DNA of 64,000 nucleotides from Arthrobacter sp. CAN_C5. Lineage in GTDB: Bacteria > Actinomycetota > Actinomycetes > Actinomycetales > Micrococcaceae. The number at the start of each line of letters is the position of its first letter. The stretch's first letter is position 1. Of this stretch, positions 13,926-21,861 are shown piece by piece. The translations under genes and the position numbers were made by a program. The notes under the pieces were generated by a model that saw only the letters and a list, made by a program, of their open reading frames with translations, did not search any database and was not told the origin of the DNA. The stretch lies in NCBI RefSeq assembly GCF_017875735.1, contig NZ_JAGGMZ010000001.1:1488001-1552000 (forward strand), given 5' to 3'.

Positions 13926-15314
13926 ATGCCCAACAATTCGGCCCCCGGCTGGGGCGCCTCACAGGTAGAACGTGTTGTCGAGACAGTGTTGCCGACGCGC
14001 TATGGCGTGTTCCGGATGGTGGGATACCGCGATTCCGGGAACAACGAGCACGTGGCGCTGGTGAGGGGCGATATCAGCAACGGGGCGTTCCCGCTGGTGC
14101 GCGTGCATTCCGAATGCCTCACGGGGGATGCCCTCGGGTCCTACCGGTGCGACTGCGGCGAGCAGCTTGCGGCCTCCCTGCAACGGATCAGTGAGGAGGG
14201 CACCGGCGTCGTCATCTATGTCCGCGGGCACGAGGGAAGGGGAATTGGCCTCCTGGAGAAGCTGCGTGCCTACGCGTTGCAGGACCAGGGCGCCGACACC
14301 GTGGACGCCAACACCTCGCTGGGACTACCGGTCGATGCACGCGACTACGTGCAGAGCACCGAGATCCTGCGCGATCTCGGCTTCACTCGCATCCGGCTGC
14401 TCTCCTCCAACCCCGCCAAGCAGGAGGCCCTGGAGAGCGGCGGCATCACCGTCGCGGGGCGCAGCGGGCTGAACATTGCACAGCGGCCCGAGAACGCCGA
14501 CTACATTGCCACGAAGCGAGCCCGGATGAGGCACGACGGCGAACCGGTCCAGGATGTCTGGCGCCAGCTCACCGAGGGCACCGTCCCCCAGGGGTCTGTG
14601 CTCGGCCTCGCCGCCGAGCTCATCACCCGCTACGGTCCCCTGGTGCAGGCCATCCGCCCCGACGGCCGGTTGGTCATTGGCCAGCTCGGCCAGAGCCTGG
14701 ACGGGTTCATCGCATCGCGGACCGGCGATGCACGCTTCGTGACCGGCAGCGAGGACCGCGAACACCTGCACAGGCTGCGCGCTCTCGTGGATGCGGTGGT
14801 GATCGGTGCGTCGACGGTGACCGCGGATAACTGCCAGCTCACGGTACGGGCGGTCGAGGGGCCCAACCCGCTCCGGGTGGTGCTGGATCCGCGTGCCCGG
14901 ATTCCCGCCAGCTCCCTGGTCCTCACCGACGGCGCAGCTCAAACCCTCTGGCTGGTAGGCACCGACGCCATGCTTCCCACTGATCTCGCCGACAATGTCA
15001 GCGCCCGGCGGCTGGCAGCCGATGACTTCGCACCGGACCGCCTGCTGAACCTGCTGGCAGACCTCGGATACCCCCGTGTGCTCGTGGAGGGCGGAGGGCA
15101 GACGGTCTCACGCTTCCTGGAGGCAGAGACGCTGGACCGGCTGTACCTGACCTGCGCGCCGATCCTGGTGGGCGACGGTGTGCCCGGGATCAGGTTTGTG
15201 GGTAGTGATGCGCTCTCAGGAGCCCTCTCCGCGCCCGTGCGGCGTTTCGACTTCGGCAGGGATGTCTGCACCGAGTTCGACTTCTCGGCGATCATCCCCG
15301 TACCCGTTCCCTAG
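13926..15314 (+). CDS. GTP cyclohydrolase II fused to RibD-type reductase domain
   Basis: 462 aa. Residues 15-205 are GTP cyclohydrolase II: the zinc-ligand block SECLTGDALGSYRCDCGEQL (Cys64, Cys75, Cys77) and VRGHEGRGIGLLEKL. Residues about 235-455 are a RibD C-terminal/dihydrofolate-reductase-like domain (GQLGQSLDGFIASRTGD, VVIGASTVTADNC, VLVEGGGQTVSRFL). The DHBP synthase (RibB) usually fused to RibA is absent, and RibD deaminase is absent. The fusion could convert GTP to the diaminopyrimidine and reduce its ribosyl side chain, without deamination. It sits among genes with pterin-like and glycosyl-transfer enzymes rather than in a rib operon, so it may serve a specialised product. The 3' end overlaps the convergent gene by 99 nt. 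Confidence 0.88.
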   Translation: MPNNSAPGWGASQVERVVETVLPTRYGVFRMVGYRDSGNNEHVALVRGDISNGAFPLVRVHSECLTGDALGSYRCDCGEQLAASLQRISEEGTGVVIYVRGHEGRGIGLLEKLRAYALQDQGADTVDANTSLGLPVDARDYVQSTEILRDLGFTRIRLLSSNPAKQEALESGGITVAGRSGLNIAQRPENADYIATKRARMRHDGEPVQDVWRQLTEGTVPQGSVLGLAAELITRYGPLVQAIRPDGRLVIGQLGQSLDGFIASRTGDARFVTGSEDREHLHRLRALVDAVVIGASTVTADNCQLTVRAVEGPNPLRVVLDPRARIPASSLVLTDGAAQTLWLVGTDAMLPTDLADNVSARRLAADDFAPDRLLNLLADLGYPRVLVEGGGQTVSRFLEAETLDRLYLTCAPILVGDGVPGIRFVGSDALSGALSAPVRRFDFGRDVCTEFDFSAIIPVPVP

Positions 15315-16163
15315 CAGGCCGCGGACAAACAGGACCAGCAGGAGGGCTGCGCCGGGCAGGACCGAGACCAAAGCCAGCAGCCCATAGCCGACTGACACCT
15401 CGATGCCCAACGCGCCCGCGTAGCCGAACATCATGAACGCGACGGCGGTGACGCCCTCCCGGGGTCCCCAGCCGCCCAGGCTCAGGGGGATCGACATCCC
15501 GGCCAGGCAGATGGCGGCGAGACCGACGACGTCCGCCGGGTCCAGTTCCGGTGCGGTCAGGGCCGCCGAGACTGCAAACAGTGCCGCATACGATCCCCAG
15601 CCCAGCACTGACAGAGCCCACACGGCTGCGACCGTCCGGTGGGGCAGCCGTCGCAGTGAGGGGCGTGCGGCCAACAGGACCAGCATGGCGCCGGCGGCAA
15701 CCGCGGCCGAGACACGCCAGTCCACCGCCAGGAGGGCTGCTGCCGCCGCGAGCAGCACGATCACTGTCCCGGCCAGGCGCTCGCCCAGCACGGAGCCGAT
15801 ACTGCTGAGCCAGCTCGATTGGTAGGCCGAGCGCTGCCGGGCGGTGCGAATGGCATCACCCGCCAGGCCACCCGGAAGGACCGCATTCAGGAAGGACGCC
15901 TCGTAGCACTGGGCCAGGGCACCGCCAGCGGGAAGCTGCATCCGGAAGCCTCCGGAGACCAGCCGCCAGCGCTGGGCCTGGGCAGCCGTCCCGAGCAGTC
16001 CAAGGATTAGGGCTGCGGTAATTGAGGGGAACGTCAGCGCCTCCAGTCCGGCGGCGAACGGGCCGGTGCCGAACACCCGGACCAGCAGATAGATCAGGGC
16101 GGCCGCGCACACAGCCTGGAGAACCCCCAGCCAGCGGCGGCGGGCCTGCGCGGAGAGGCTCAT
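15216..16163 (-). CDS. Lysylphosphatidylglycerol-synthase-type membrane protein (flippase-like)
   Basis: 315 aa, about eight hydrophobic segments, with the family-typical LGLLGTAAQAQRW, NAVLPGGLAGDAIR and PLSLGGWGPREGVTA motifs of the LPG_synthase_TM family (PF03706). No catalytic MprF domain is attached. Such stand-alone proteins accompany glycolipid and glycosyltransferase genes and are proposed lipid or polyprenol-glycan flippases. Last gene of the leftward operon 15216-19669. Confidence 0.82.
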   Translation of the reverse strand: MSLSAQARRRWLGVLQAVCAAALIYLLVRVFGTGPFAAGLEALTFPSITAALILGLLGTAAQAQRWRLVSGGFRMQLPAGGALAQCYEASFLNAVLPGGLAGDAIRTARQRSAYQSSWLSSIGSVLGERLAGTVIVLLAAAAALLAVDWRVSAAVAAGAMLVLLAARPSLRRLPHRTVAAVWALSVLGWGSYAALFAVSAALTAPELDPADVVGLAAICLAGMSIPLSLGGWGPREGVTAVAFMMFGYAGALGIEVSVGYGLLALVSVLPGAALLLVLFVRGLLGNGYGDDRREVELGADIPAEVETPHGRGEGS

Positions 16164-16206
16164 TGGGTAGTAGTTGTCATTGCGATAGTTGGAGGGGGAT
16201 GAGCTG

Positions 16207-17106
16207 TCACCGTTGTGGTGGGAGGGCCAGGAGGTCCCGGTGGCCGATCGTCAACCGGAGAGTGCCAGCCGCTGCCTGGTCTGCCCGCCGGGCCAGCCAG
16301 TCGCCCGCCTCCGCAGCAAGGGTGGGGTCTTCCTCGAGGACGGCGTCCACCCGGTCGCTGAGGAACCGGTCGATCAGCCGGGCGTGGTCACCGGTCAATT
16401 CCCATGGCGTCTGAACGGTGGTAACGGTGAAGCCGGCGTCGGCAAGGAAGGACGCCGTCAGGTTCACTGCTTCGGCGCCCGCCCGGTCCCCACGGTTCTG
16501 GTGTCGGTTGAAGGCGTCGTTAAGGCGGTCGTCCAGGGGGTCGGCTGGTTCAATCTCCATCACTCCGGTGACGCTGAGGCTGAACAGTGCGGCGGTCCCC
16601 GAGGAGGCAAGGGTGGCGCAGAGAGCCTGGAGCTGGGCGGGGGTCAGGAGATCCAGGAGCGCCGAGCAGGTGACAAACCGCTTCCGGTTCGAGGCATCGC
16701 CGTCAGCGGCGGCCGGATTACCGCTGGCGGCAGGATCAGTGTCAGCCTCAAGAATCTGCCCCAGGTCTTCGATCCCGGCGACCACTGCGGCCGTGCCGGT
16801 GACGCCGTCGACCGGTGGCGCACTCAGGGTGTGGTCCAACAGGTCAGCGTCATGGTCAATGAGGGTCCACTGCTGGGCCAGGGCTAGCTGCGGGGCGAGC
16901 CAGGCCTGGTTGGCACCCGTCCCGGCCCCCAGATCGAAGATCCTCACCGGCCCGCGGCTGTCGGCACCGCCGGTTTCGGCGAGGAAATCCAGCAGCGCGG
17001 CGAGGAGGGGCTTGCTTGCCTGTCGGGCGGCTTCGTCGGCGGGGCGGCGGAGGGAGAGCCAGTCGCTGCTGATCGGTCGGGGTGCGTCGGGGTCCGCAGC
17101 GGTCAC
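16207..17106 (-). CDS. SAM-dependent methyltransferase (class I)
   Basis: 299 aa from a GTG at 17106 that overlaps the glycosyltransferase stop (GTGA); the frame stays open to 17220 but that extension lies within the upstream gene. Motif I is VRIFDLGAGTGANQAWLAP (about 60-78), followed by WTLIDHD (motif II). The middle contains an Ala/Asp-rich loop (about 118-140). Substrate unknown; in this operon a modified pterin/flavin-pathway intermediate or the glycosyl acceptor are candidates (inference). Confidence 0.8.
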   Translation of the reverse strand: MTAADPDAPRPISSDWLSLRRPADEAARQASKPLLAALLDFLAETGGADSRGPVRIFDLGAGTGANQAWLAPQLALAQQWTLIDHDADLLDHTLSAPPVDGVTGTAAVVAGIEDLGQILEADTDPAASGNPAAADGDASNRKRFVTCSALLDLLTPAQLQALCATLASSGTAALFSLSVTGVMEIEPADPLDDRLNDAFNRHQNRGDRAGAEAVNLTASFLADAGFTVTTVQTPWELTGDHARLIDRFLSDRVDAVLEEDPTLAAEAGDWLARRADQAAAGTLRLTIGHRDLLALPPQR

Positions 17107-18200
17107 GGGTCGATGATCTTCAGCAGCGTGGTCGCGGTAGTGGCCCATGTCGGCAGTGTACCGCGGCGGCGAAGTGCGGCGGTCCGCCACGACTTCCGCA
17201 ATGGCGCGTCGGTGAGCCACGCCCGCAGCAGTTCGCTGAGATGTTCAGGGTTGGAGGGGTCGACGACGGCGCCCGCCAGGTCCCCGCCAGCGTTCTCCGG
17301 GGTGCCGCCCGTGAGGGCTTCCACCGCGCCGGTGCCGCGGCCAACCACACCGGGGATGCCACGTGCCAGTGCCTCGGTCACCACCATCCCAAACGTCTCC
17401 GCCACGGAGGGCAGGAGCAGCAGGTCGGTCCGCGCCCATTCGGCGTCGAGCGCAGACCCGCGCAGCACGCCGGGGAAGGCCACCCGCCCCGGCGGGAGCT
17501 GCCCGGCCAGCTCCATCAGCCTGGTGGCGTGCGGACTGTCGAGTGGTCCGCCCACCAGGGAGGCGGTCCAGGGCAGGTCGACGATGTCGGCGAGCGCGGC
17601 GAGCAGCACGGAATGGTTCTTTCGGGGCGTTAGCGACCCGACCATCAACAGGTGCGGCGTGTTGTTCCCCGCGGGACTGCCGGCGTTGCTTCCTGTGTTG
17701 CCCCCGCTGCTGTCCCCCATGGCGATCTCCGCCGGTTCGGTACCGGGCGGCGCGGCGTACACCCGATCCAACAGGTAGCGGTGCTGCAAATCCTCCCGGG
17801 CCCAGTTACTGGTACAGATCACTCCGGAGGCGTGCCGCAACGCCATCTCCTCCGACGCCGCAAAGGCTGCCTTGTCTGCCTCGCTGAGGCCGGCCTCCGC
17901 GGGAAGCGGCAGGTGCAGCAACACCCAGACGGTGGTGCCGGCGTCGACCGCTGCCCGCACCGCATCGGGAGCGGCGGACGCCATGAGCCCATCGACCAGG
18001 ACCACGGAGCCAGCAGGGCCCTCCCGCAGCGCAGCGGCCAGCACCCGGTGGTGGTGCGCAGCGGCATTCGGCCAGTCGCCGCCCACCGGGATCATTCTCA
18101 TGCGATGTCCCGCGTCCACCAGCGCCGCGGCCAGCCGCTCGTTGTAGATGCTGCCGCCGCTGGGCCCGGGTGCACCGGGATCCACCAGGGTCAGGTCCAT
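17103..18200 (-). CDS. GT4-family glycosyltransferase
   Basis: 365 aa, GT-B fold. N-terminal GGSIYNERLAAALVDAGH, C-terminal domain with LMVGSLTPRKNHSVLLAAL and the E-x7-E motif ETFGMVVTEALARG (about 290-303). A Gly/Ser/Asn-rich linker (about 160-180) separates the halves. It lies 6 nt after the PTPS-like gene and overlaps the methyltransferase start, so the operon is PTPS-like, GT, methyltransferase, flippase-like. Confidence 0.85.
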   Translation of the reverse strand: MDLTLVDPGAPGPSGGSIYNERLAAALVDAGHRMRMIPVGGDWPNAAAHHHRVLAAALREGPAGSVVLVDGLMASAAPDAVRAAVDAGTTVWVLLHLPLPAEAGLSEADKAAFAASEEMALRHASGVICTSNWAREDLQHRYLLDRVYAAPPGTEPAEIAMGDSSGGNTGSNAGSPAGNNTPHLLMVGSLTPRKNHSVLLAALADIVDLPWTASLVGGPLDSPHATRLMELAGQLPPGRVAFPGVLRGSALDAEWARTDLLLLPSVAETFGMVVTEALARGIPGVVGRGTGAVEALTGGTPENAGGDLAGAVVDPSNPEHLSELLRAWLTDAPLRKSWRTAALRRRGTLPTWATTATTLLKIIDP

Positions 18201-18206
18201 GGGGAG

Positions 18207-18605
18207 CTAGCCCGGCACGTCTGCCGGGTCGAACTCCACCGAGTAACCGGCCCAGGCGTCCGGGTGCTCACGGAGCACCACGTCGAGTCCGGCGAAGGGT
18301 GAGGTGTCGAACCGGTCCTGCAGGCGGTCGGCAATGTACCGGGCCACTGCCTCGGTAGTGGAGAGGACCCCCGCGAAGTCGGGATGCTCGTCAAGGTTCC
18401 GGTACCGGAGCCCGTCCAGTACCTCGCCGAGCATGGCCGTGGCTTCGCCAATGTCGATCACCACCGCGTGTTCGGTCAGCTCACGACGCCGCCAGGTCAC
18501 CTCCACCACCAGCGTTGCGCCGTGCAGGCCCTGGGCCGGGCCGAAGAACGGGTCGGGAAGGCTGTGGGCGATCATCACGTGGTCGCGGACGGTCAGGCGG
18601 TACAT
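18207..18605 (-). CDS. 6-pyruvoyl-tetrahydropterin synthase homologue, zinc site degenerate
   Basis: 132 aa, the usual PTPS/QueD length. The N-terminal strand MIAHSLPD, the LHGATLVVEV strand, VVIDIGEATAMLGEVL and the HPDFAGVLSTTEAVARYI block match the T-fold family. However the canonical HGH pair is HGA, so one zinc ligand is missing, and the catalytic Cys four residues before HGH is Ala. The protein may bind a pterin-like ligand without the standard lyase chemistry, or use other residues. Flanked by the Zn-dehydrogenase homologue upstream and the glycosyltransferase downstream. Confidence 0.82.
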   Translation of the reverse strand: MYRLTVRDHVMIAHSLPDPFFGPAQGLHGATLVVEVTWRRRELTEHAVVIDIGEATAMLGEVLDGLRYRNLDEHPDFAGVLSTTEAVARYIADRLQDRFDTSPFAGLDVVLREHPDAWAGYSVEFDPADVPG

Positions 18606-18676
18606 GGATCTCCTGTGGTCGGTGGATACAGCGGGTGGCGCGGGACTCCGAGACTATCGCGGGCTCGGCACGGGGG

Positions 18677-19669
18677 TTACGCGGTGGGGTCGGCGCCCGG
18701 GTAGGCGATCACGTGGCACAGGGCGGAGAGGGTGCCGCTGGACAGGTCGCGCATCACGTTCGGCAGGTCCTCGAAGGGCGAGGATCCGCTGAGCAGCGCA
18801 TCGAACGCGGGATCCTTCAGCGCGTCGAGGGCGGTGGTGAGGCGGTCCTGATGGGTGCGGCGGGCCCGGCGCGGAGCGGCAATGGTGCCCACCTGGCTTG
18901 CCCGGATGCTGAGCCGGCGGGCATGGAAGTCTGCCCCCAGCGGCACCTCGGGCGAGTGGGTGCCGTACCAGGACAGCTCGATCACCTCGCCCTCATCTCC
19001 GAGCAGGCCCAGGCCCAGGGACAGGCCGGCGGCTGTGGAGGAGCAGTGGTAGACCAGGTCGCAGTCGCCTGCCGCGTCGTCCGGGTGCACCCAGTCGACG
19101 CCCAGTTGCTCAGCGAGCGCAGCGCGGGTGGGGTCCGGATCCACCAGCTGGAGGCGTGCCAGGGGGAAGCGGCGGAGCAGTGTCGCCATCGCGGCTCCGA
19201 TCATGCCACCGCCGACGACGGCGATCCGGTCGCCGATGCAAGGCCGGGAATCCCACAGGGCGTTCACTGCCGTTTCGACGGCGCCAGCCAGCACGGCGCG
19301 CTCGCTGGGGACGTCGTCGGGAATCAGGGTCAGCGCGTCCACCGGAACCACGTAGCGGTCCTGGTGGGGGTAGAGGCAAAAAACCCGACGGCCCACTAGG
19401 GATGCGGGGCCGTCCTCGACCAACCCCACGGAGAGGTACCCGTACTTCACCGGACCATCGAAGGAGCCCTCCTGGAAGGGTGCTTCCATCAGGGTGGCGA
19501 TCTCCGGGGGAATGCGCCCATCGTGGACCAGTGTCTCGGTTCCCCTGCTGATCCCCGAATACAGCGTGCGGACCAGTGCCTGGCCGGGCTCCAGCGGAGG
19601 CAGGGGAGCGGTGCGGAGTTCGCCGTGGCCGGGGCTGGTGGTCCAGTACGACTGGCTGTGGGGAGACAT
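18677..19669 (-). CDS. Zinc-type alcohol dehydrogenase (MDR) family protein
   Basis: 330 aa from the ATG at 19669 (the frame is open to 19966 but overlaps the divergent gene). MDR fold: LYSGISRGTETLV near the N-terminus, GAVETAVNALWDSRPCIGDRIAVVGGGMIGAA (Rossmann G-rich loop near 178-186). The usual catalytic-zinc Cys (GxCGTD) and structural four-Cys loop are not visible: the equivalent of the former is GISRGTE. This is the sub-type often found next to PTPS-like and GT genes in actinobacterial clusters. First gene of the leftward operon; 72 bp separate it from the divergent SRPBCC gene. Confidence 0.85.
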   Translation of the reverse strand: MSPHSQSYWTTSPGHGELRTAPLPPLEPGQALVRTLYSGISRGTETLVHDGRIPPEIATLMEAPFQEGSFDGPVKYGYLSVGLVEDGPASLVGRRVFCLYPHQDRYVVPVDALTLIPDDVPSERAVLAGAVETAVNALWDSRPCIGDRIAVVGGGMIGAAMATLLRRFPLARLQLVDPDPTRAALAEQLGVDWVHPDDAAGDCDLVYHCSSTAAGLSLGLGLLGDEGEVIELSWYGTHSPEVPLGADFHARRLSIRASQVGTIAAPRRARRTHQDRLTTALDALKDPAFDALLSGSSPFEDLPNVMRDLSSGTLSALCHVIAYPGADPTA

Positions 19670-19741
19670 AACTCGATTATGCCCTGCACGCTCAGGTGGC
19701 GCCCCCAACCTTTTGGCAGATGTGATCAGTAGACTGGGTAG

Positions 19742-20176
19742 ATGATTACAGTCAAGGGAACCATCAGCACACCGCTTTCTCCCACGCAGGCTTTCGCTTT
19801 CCTGAAGGAGTTCGAGAACACCAGCGAATGGGATCCAGGCACACCGGTGGTCGAGAAGCGTTCCATCGGCCCCGTTGCCGTGGGCCACAAGTACCACGCG
19901 GAGGCGGAATTCCGCGGGAAGCGTCAGCCGATCGAGTACGAAGTGACCGAGCTGCGCGAGGGTCACATCAAGTTGCGGGGGGCGAACAAGACCCTCGTAT
20001 CGTTCGATTCGATCGACGTCGTCCCCTCGGCGACGGGAAGCGACGTCACCTACACAGCCGAGTTTTCACTTAACGGGTTCCGGCGGATTGCCCAGCCATT
20101 CCTGAAACCAGTGTTCAACTCGCTGCGTGACCCCGCGCTGAACGGCCTGCGGGACAAGCTCAACTCACTCGTCTAG
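19742..20176 (+). CDS. SRPBCC-fold (polyketide cyclase/START-like) protein
   Basis: 144 aa. ITVKGTISTPLSPTQAFAFL, the WDPGTPVVEK block and a C-terminal long helix (LRDPALNGLRDKLNSL) fit the SRPBCC superfamily, a hydrophobic-ligand-binding helix-grip fold. Followed 16 nt later by a CDP-alcohol phosphatidyltransferase. Ligand unknown; the adjacent lipid and glycan enzymes suggest a lipid-like ligand (inference). Confidence 0.82.
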   Translation: MITVKGTISTPLSPTQAFAFLKEFENTSEWDPGTPVVEKRSIGPVAVGHKYHAEAEFRGKRQPIEYEVTELREGHIKLRGANKTLVSFDSIDVVPSATGSDVTYTAEFSLNGFRRIAQPFLKPVFNSLRDPALNGLRDKLNSLV

Positions 20177-20192
20177 CCCGGAAGAGAAGCCG

Positions 20193-20912
20193 GTGGCGCG
20201 GGTCAGTAAACGGGCGCTGTTCGATGCGTCGAGCGCAGTGCTGGGGTCTGCAGGGATTGGCATCACCCTGCTGGCGTTGAACGATTCCCACAACGTCACC
20301 AACCTGGCCGCCGTCGTCGCCGGGCTGACGCTGGTGACCGTCGCGGCGTTGAGTGTGGTGCGACGCCGACCGTCCTACTCGGGACCTGCCGATCGGGTCA
20401 CACTGCTGCGGGCGGTGCTCGCGGGGGGTTGCGCCACGATCGTGGTCCTGTCCCTCTGGGGGGACGTGCCCACCCGGTCGTGGTGGCTGGTCCTGCTGGC
20501 TGCACCGGCGGTGCTGCTGGACGCGGTCGACGGCGCGGTGGCCCGGCGGACGGGCACCGCGTCCCCCGCGGGTGCCCGCCTCGACATGGAAACCGATGCC
20601 ATCCTGCTGCTGGTGCTCTCAATACCGGTGGCATTGACGGTCGGTTGGTGGGCGCTGCTGATCGGCCTGATGCGTTACCTCTACGTGGCGGCATCGTGGT
20701 TCCGCCCGGTGCTGCGGGTCGACCTGGAGTTCAGCCAGTTCCGGCGAGTGGTCGCTGCCACCCAGGGGGTGGTGCTGGTGGTGATCCTGGTCCCGCTGAC
20801 GCCGGTAGCGCTCGCGGTCCCCGTGGCGGCTGCTTCCCTGTTGTTGCTGGCAGCGTCGTTCGGCCGGGATGTGGTGGCGCTGGAGCGCTCGGCCCGCGCT
20901 CTCAGTTCCTGA
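20193..20912 (+). CDS. CDP-alcohol phosphatidyltransferase
   Basis: 239 aa, GTG start. The signature D-x2-DG-x2-AR-x8-G-x3-D-x3-D is intact: DAVDGAVARR followed by the G and the two Asp of GARLDMETD (about 111-134). Six or so membrane segments. Makes a phospholipid or phosphoglycan head-group bond from CDP-diacylglycerol or a CDP-alcohol; the acceptor is unknown. Probably cotranscribed with the SRPBCC gene. Confidence 0.88.
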   Translation: MARVSKRALFDASSAVLGSAGIGITLLALNDSHNVTNLAAVVAGLTLVTVAALSVVRRRPSYSGPADRVTLLRAVLAGGCATIVVLSLWGDVPTRSWWLVLLAAPAVLLDAVDGAVARRTGTASPAGARLDMETDAILLLVLSIPVALTVGWWALLIGLMRYLYVAASWFRPVLRVDLEFSQFRRVVAATQGVVLVVILVPLTPVALAVPVAAASLLLLAASFGRDVVALERSARALSS

Positions 20913-20918
20913 CCGGCT

Positions 20919-20935
20919 GCTCCTTGTGGAGGAGC
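20919..20935. terminator. Hairpin between convergent genes
   Basis: GCTCCT (20919-20924) and AGGAGC (20930-20935) with a 5-nt loop, between the CDP-alcohol transferase stop and the convergent reductase stop. Compact GC stem, no clear T-run; could work as a bidirectional terminator. Confidence 0.45.
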
Positions 20936-21798
20936 TACCCGGTGGGCATGATCAGCTTGCCCACCGACTGCCGGAGCGTCGTCGTCGCGCGTCCGATCAC
21001 GCGGGAGAGGGTTCCATCGCTTTCCGCGAGGAGACCCGCCGCGATGTTCGCGTCGAGTGCAGAGACAAATCCGGCGGTTCCATCGTCCAGACCGAAGCCC
21101 TTCAGCGCTGCGCTGTGCTCGTCGGTGGTGAGCTGGTTGACCGTTACGTGGTTCCCGGAGATTGCCGAGATGGTGGCGGCCAGCTCCTCGACGTCCCACG
21201 GCGCGTCGCCGCCCAGTTCCAGGATTTCGCCGTCGTACGCGCTCGAGAGCAGGACGACGGCGGCTGCCTCGGCGTAGTCGGAGCGGGCGGCGCTGGCGAC
21301 CTTGCCGCTGCCGGCGCTGGTCATGATGCTCCCGGTGGAGACCGCCTGCCGGATGGTGTCGGAGTAGTTTTCGGTGTACCAGTTGTTGCGCAGCACCGTA
21401 TGGGTCAGGCCGGACTTTTCGAGGAGCTCCTCCGTCGCCTTATGGTCGGGCGCGAGGACCAGGGCAGAGGTCGAGGCTTTGGGGGCGCTGGTGTAGACGA
21501 GGGAGGCGCCTGCTCGCCCGGCAGCGTCGATCACTGCCTGGTGCTGCGTGACGCGCTGGCCCACCTCGGTGCCGGAGATGAGGAGCACCCTCTCGGCCCC
21601 CACGACGGCGGCGTCGAGGGAAGCAGGGTCCGCATAGTCCAGGCGCGCCGTCCGCACTCCCAGGGACGCCAGCGATGCCAGGGCGTCGTCGTTGCGTCCG
21701 CCGGCAACGATGGTTGACGGATCGACGTCGCGCGCCAGCAGGTGCTCGACCACCTTGCGGCCCAGGTGGCCTGTAGCTCCGGTGATGACGATTGACAT
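20935..21798 (-). CDS. NmrA/QorB-type NAD(P)H-dependent reductase
   Basis: 287 aa from ATG 21798 (AGGA upstream). Begins MSIVITGATGHLGRKVVEHL, the GxxGxxG nucleotide-binding start of atypical short-chain dehydrogenases; no YxxxK catalytic pair is evident, as in NmrA-like and quinone oxidoreductase 2 (QorB) proteins. Probably a redox-sensing or quinone/quinol reductase. Single gene, upstream gap 63 bp to the epimerase stop. Confidence 0.82.
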   Translation of the reverse strand: MSIVITGATGHLGRKVVEHLLARDVDPSTIVAGGRNDDALASLASLGVRTARLDYADPASLDAAVVGAERVLLISGTEVGQRVTQHQAVIDAAGRAGASLVYTSAPKASTSALVLAPDHKATEELLEKSGLTHTVLRNNWYTENYSDTIRQAVSTGSIMTSAGSGKVASAARSDYAEAAAVVLLSSAYDGEILELGGDAPWDVEELAATISAISGNHVTVNQLTTDEHSAALKGFGLDDGTAGFVSALDANIAAGLLAESDGTLSRVIGRATTTLRQSVGKLIMPTG

Positions 21799-21861
21799 GT
21801 GGTTCCTCCCGTTGGGCACTTCAGTAGTGCGTCTACCGGAGGTAACCGAGGGGAACCTGTT

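Noticed and set aside
15178..15387. Plus-strand frame downstream of the RibA fusion
   Set aside because: Antisense to the flippase-like gene and without coding character.
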